Shown here piece after piece: positions 6,697-7,049 of a stretch of DNA of 7,049 bases. Source of the DNA: Myxococcales bacterium. GTDB taxonomy: Bacteria; Myxococcota; Myxococcia; Myxococcales; Myxococcaceae. Position 1 is the first letter of the stretch. The number at the start of each line of letters is the position of its first letter. The notes under the pieces are model-generated. The model did no database searches and was not told where the DNA came from. It saw only the letters and a program-made list of their open reading frames with translations. The DNA lies in the NCBI GenBank assembly GCA_003153055.1, contig PMBV01000470.1, positions 5,679 through 12,727 on the forward strand, given 5' to 3'. Made by a program: the position numbers and the translations under genes.

Positions 6697-6847
6697 TTTG
6701 TCTCAATCATTCTGAAGGACGATCGAGTCAGTTTGACGGAATCGAACGCTGGACGATGCGACAGCCCTCCGACGCGGTGCGCTGACCCGAAGGTGGGCAG
6801 CGACTCCCTGCTCCCCCCGCCCTGGTCAGGTCTGATTCGTGGTTTCG

Positions 6848-6922
6848 ACCGGCAGCGGCCGTCGCTGGTGGCAGATGTAGGCGCTCCGTGCCGCCGGCGC
6901 GATTTTCGGCACGGCTGCCGGT
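6848..6922. repeat. Nested inverted repeat, possible structured RNA or palindromic element
   Basis: The outer arms ACCGGCAGC (6848-6856) and GCTGCCGGT (6914-6922) are perfect over 9 bp. Inside, CCGTGCCG (6886-6893) and CGGCACGG (6907-6914) are perfect over 8 bp with a 13-nt loop ending in TTTT; the two stems share one base (6914). The 29 nt between the outer left arm and the inner stem is only weakly self-paired. It lies upstream of the gene starting at 7044, so it could be a 5' leader structure, a small RNA or a REP-like element. Confidence 0.4.
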
Positions 6923-7028
6923 TTCTGGACCTTGCTGGGTGATTTCCTGATCCACTGGCAGCGGGAGAAAAGCGGGGACGGAGCCGGCGGGCCCCGCCCC
7001 CTCAACAACCGCTGGGAGAAAAGCCAGC

Positions 7029-7049
7029 AAGGAGCATTCGATCATGGCT
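7029..7049 (+). CDS. Start of a rightward gene (RBS plus first two codons)
   Basis: AAGGAG at 7029-7034 is followed, 9 nt later, by ATG at 7044-7046 and GCT, at the window edge. The coding part is 7044-7049 only; the RBS is included here so the call can be judged. The strong RBS and the position at the end of a long intergenic region support a real gene that is divergent from the oxidase. Nothing can be said of the product beyond Met-Ala. Confidence 0.5.

Larger units (their letters stand above)
6548..7043. other. Long intergenic region with inverted and direct repeats, no convincing gene
   Basis: About 500 bp separate the oxidase leader from the gene starting at 7044. Open frames here (for example 6728-7045 leftward, or the end of 6463-6942 rightward) have no RBS, overlap signals of real genes and have unstructured, Arg/Pro/Gly-rich products, so I treat them as chance. 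The left half (about 6660-6740) is less GC-rich than the surroundings, as promoters often are. Contents worth noting are a TTGACG/CGTCAA dyad (6676-6696), a CTGACC/GGTCAG pair (6782-6787 and 6824-6829), a nested inverted repeat (6848-6922), a direct repeat (6963-6973 and 7014-7024) and a small GC hairpin (6986-6998). Confidence 0.5.

Noticed and set aside
6463..6942. Rightward frame of 159 codons over the oxidase start and intergenic region
   Set aside because: It begins inside the oxidase signal peptide on the other strand, lacks an RBS and has no recognisable domain.
6728..7045. Leftward frame of 105 codons at the right edge
   Set aside because: Its start overlaps the RBS and start of the rightward gene at 7044. 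There is no Shine-Dalgarno visible within the window, and the composition is low in structure.

Overview
The window looks like chromosomal DNA from a high-GC Gram-negative bacterium. Strong GC bias at third codon positions gives long open frames on the wrong strand. A lipoprotein-type, extracytoplasmic multicopper oxidase rich in Gly/Thr/Ala repeats, next to a GlxA-type regulator, suggests a myxobacterium or a similar environmental proteobacterium. That placement is inferred from style, not from a marker gene.

Layout, left to right: (1) the first 44 codons of a leftward gene (134 down to 1), with a clear ribosome binding site and a probable lipoprotein signal. (2) A rightward GlxA-family (DJ-1/PfpI plus AraC) transcriptional regulator, starting about 60 bp from the divergent partial gene. 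(3) A rightward, compact papain-like cysteine-protease-fold protein of 246 residues, with its own RBS and an inverted repeat just upstream. (4) A short convergent gap with a strong hairpin. (5) A very large (1443-residue) leftward multicopper oxidase lipoprotein that fills 60% of the window. (6) A 522-bp intergenic region with several inverted and direct repeats. (7) The RBS and first two codons of a rightward gene at the right edge.

The oxidase is the most interesting gene. It has all four copper-binding motifs, with His352/His354, His417/His419, the HxxHxH at 1208-1213, and HCH...H...M at 1313-1324. It also carries two separate blocks of one repeat family (units of about 39-46 residues with a GYTSAP-like core). 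One block lies ahead of the first cupredoxin domain; the other lies inside the oxidase, between the second and third cupredoxin regions. A fibronectin type III-like domain closes the protein. Its twelve non-ligand cysteines after the signal peptide fall into six close pairs, as expected for a disulfide-stabilised exported protein. The overall architecture resembles the very large bacterial oxidases linked to Mn(II) oxidation, but the substrate cannot be read from sequence.

The genes do not form one operon. The regulator may control the divergent lipoprotein gene, itself, or both. The oxidase has its own leader. No CRISPR array, tRNA, rRNA, insertion sequence or integrase was seen.
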